Positions 5,080 to 5,291 of a stretch of DNA of 5,291 nucleotides are shown here, piece after piece (the stretch's first letter is position 1; each line of letters begins with the position of its first letter). Location: NCBI GenBank assembly GCA_016185815.1, contig JACPMT010000047.1, forward strand, positions 1 through 5,291, in the 5' to 3' direction. The position numbers and the translations under genes are program-made. The DNA comes from Candidatus Woesearchaeota archaeon (GTDB taxonomy: Archaea > Nanobdellota > Nanobdellia > Woesearchaeales > GW2011-AR4). Under the pieces are notes generated by a model. The model did no database searches and was not told where the DNA came from. It saw only the letters and a list, made by a program, of their open reading frames with translations.

Positions 5080-5223
5080 ATGCGTTATGGAAGTTTTGAG
5101 AACAGATCCATGCATAAGATAAAGTGTTCTGACTGCGGAGCGGATGCAGAAGTGCCATTCGAGCCAAAGGAAGGACGCCCAGTCTACTGCAGGGACTGTT
5201 ACAGCAAGAAGAGAAGGTACTAA
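5080..5223 (+). CDS. Small CxxC-x17-CxxC zinc-ribbon protein (47 aa)
   Basis: The frame from ATG at 5080 to TAA at 5221 encodes a 47-residue basic protein with Cys16-x2-Cys19, exactly 17 residues, then Cys37-x2-Cys40, followed by YSKKRRY. Between the pairs is ADAEVPFEPKEGRPVYC, with the VPF.P...RPVYC signature of the small zinc-ribbon family described as CxxC-x17-CxxC (TIGR04272-like). The four cysteines should bind one zinc ion, and the basic tail suggests nucleic acid or ribosome contact. The cellular role is not known to me; related domains occur as tails of helicases and as free small proteins. The start is supported by the GAGGG site; Met11 (5110) would still keep the whole ribbon. The gene has its own TATA box and a T-rich terminator. 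Confidence 0.88.
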   Translation: MRYGSFENRSMHKIKCSDCGADAEVPFEPKEGRPVYCRDCYSKKRRY

Positions 5224-5260
5224 GATTTTAACAATCGTTAGTTCAAAGTTTTCTTAGAAT

Positions 5261-5286
5261 TTATTTTTCTTTTTTTTAATTTTTTT
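5261..5286 (+). terminator. T-rich transcription terminator
   Basis: Three T-runs (TTTTT, TTTTTTTT, TTTTTT interrupted by C or AA) follow the zinc-ribbon gene by about 40 bases. Archaeal RNA polymerase terminates at such U-tracts without needing a hairpin; none is evident here. Confidence 0.65.
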
Positions 5287-5291
5287 GGTTA

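Overview
The window reads as a piece of an archaeal genome, most likely from an AT-rich, small-genome lineage such as DPANN. That lineage assignment is an inference. The archaeal signs are a tRNA-Ala with a short anticodon-loop insertion that looks like an archaeal intron, TATA boxes of the TTATAAA type 25-31 nt ahead of several start codons with no Shine-Dalgarno in between (near-leaderless mRNAs), a HemK2/Mtq2-type methyltransferase, and a kinase domain resembling the archaeal COG2112 group. Every annotated gene is on the + strand.

Positions 1-773 hold the 3' part of a larger gene, possibly a TIM-barrel glycoside hydrolase, with clearly higher GC than the rest. Its last 33 coding bases, stop codon and 5 following bases recur almost exactly at 1423-1460. 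Between the two copies lies a promoter and a small multi-pass membrane protein gene (838-1407). The second copy is therefore an orphan gene tail, and the block looks like the product of a duplication, insertion or replacement.

Positions 1464-2653 carry two single-gene units, each with its own TATA box: a PEBP (YbhB/YbcL/Raf-kinase-inhibitor-like) protein with a lipoprotein-like leader, and a LOG/TIGR00725-like Rossmann protein of the SLOG superfamily. The second ends in two AT-rich hairpins in tandem (2657-2702).

Positions 2738-4970 look like one transcription unit: tRNA-Ala(CGC), then one base after the discriminator the start codon of a fused methyltransferase-kinase gene, then a membrane-anchored alpha/beta hydrolase that overlaps the kinase stop by ATGA. 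tRNA 3'-end processing could itself create the 5' end of the downstream mRNA.

Positions 4989-5286 hold a separate unit: a strong TATA box, a leader of about 60 nt with a possible 8-codon upstream ORF, a GAGGG ribosome binding site, a 47-residue CxxC-x17-CxxC zinc-ribbon protein and a T-rich terminator. No CRISPR array, insertion sequence, transposase or integrase was seen. No gene-free stretch exceeds 300 bases.
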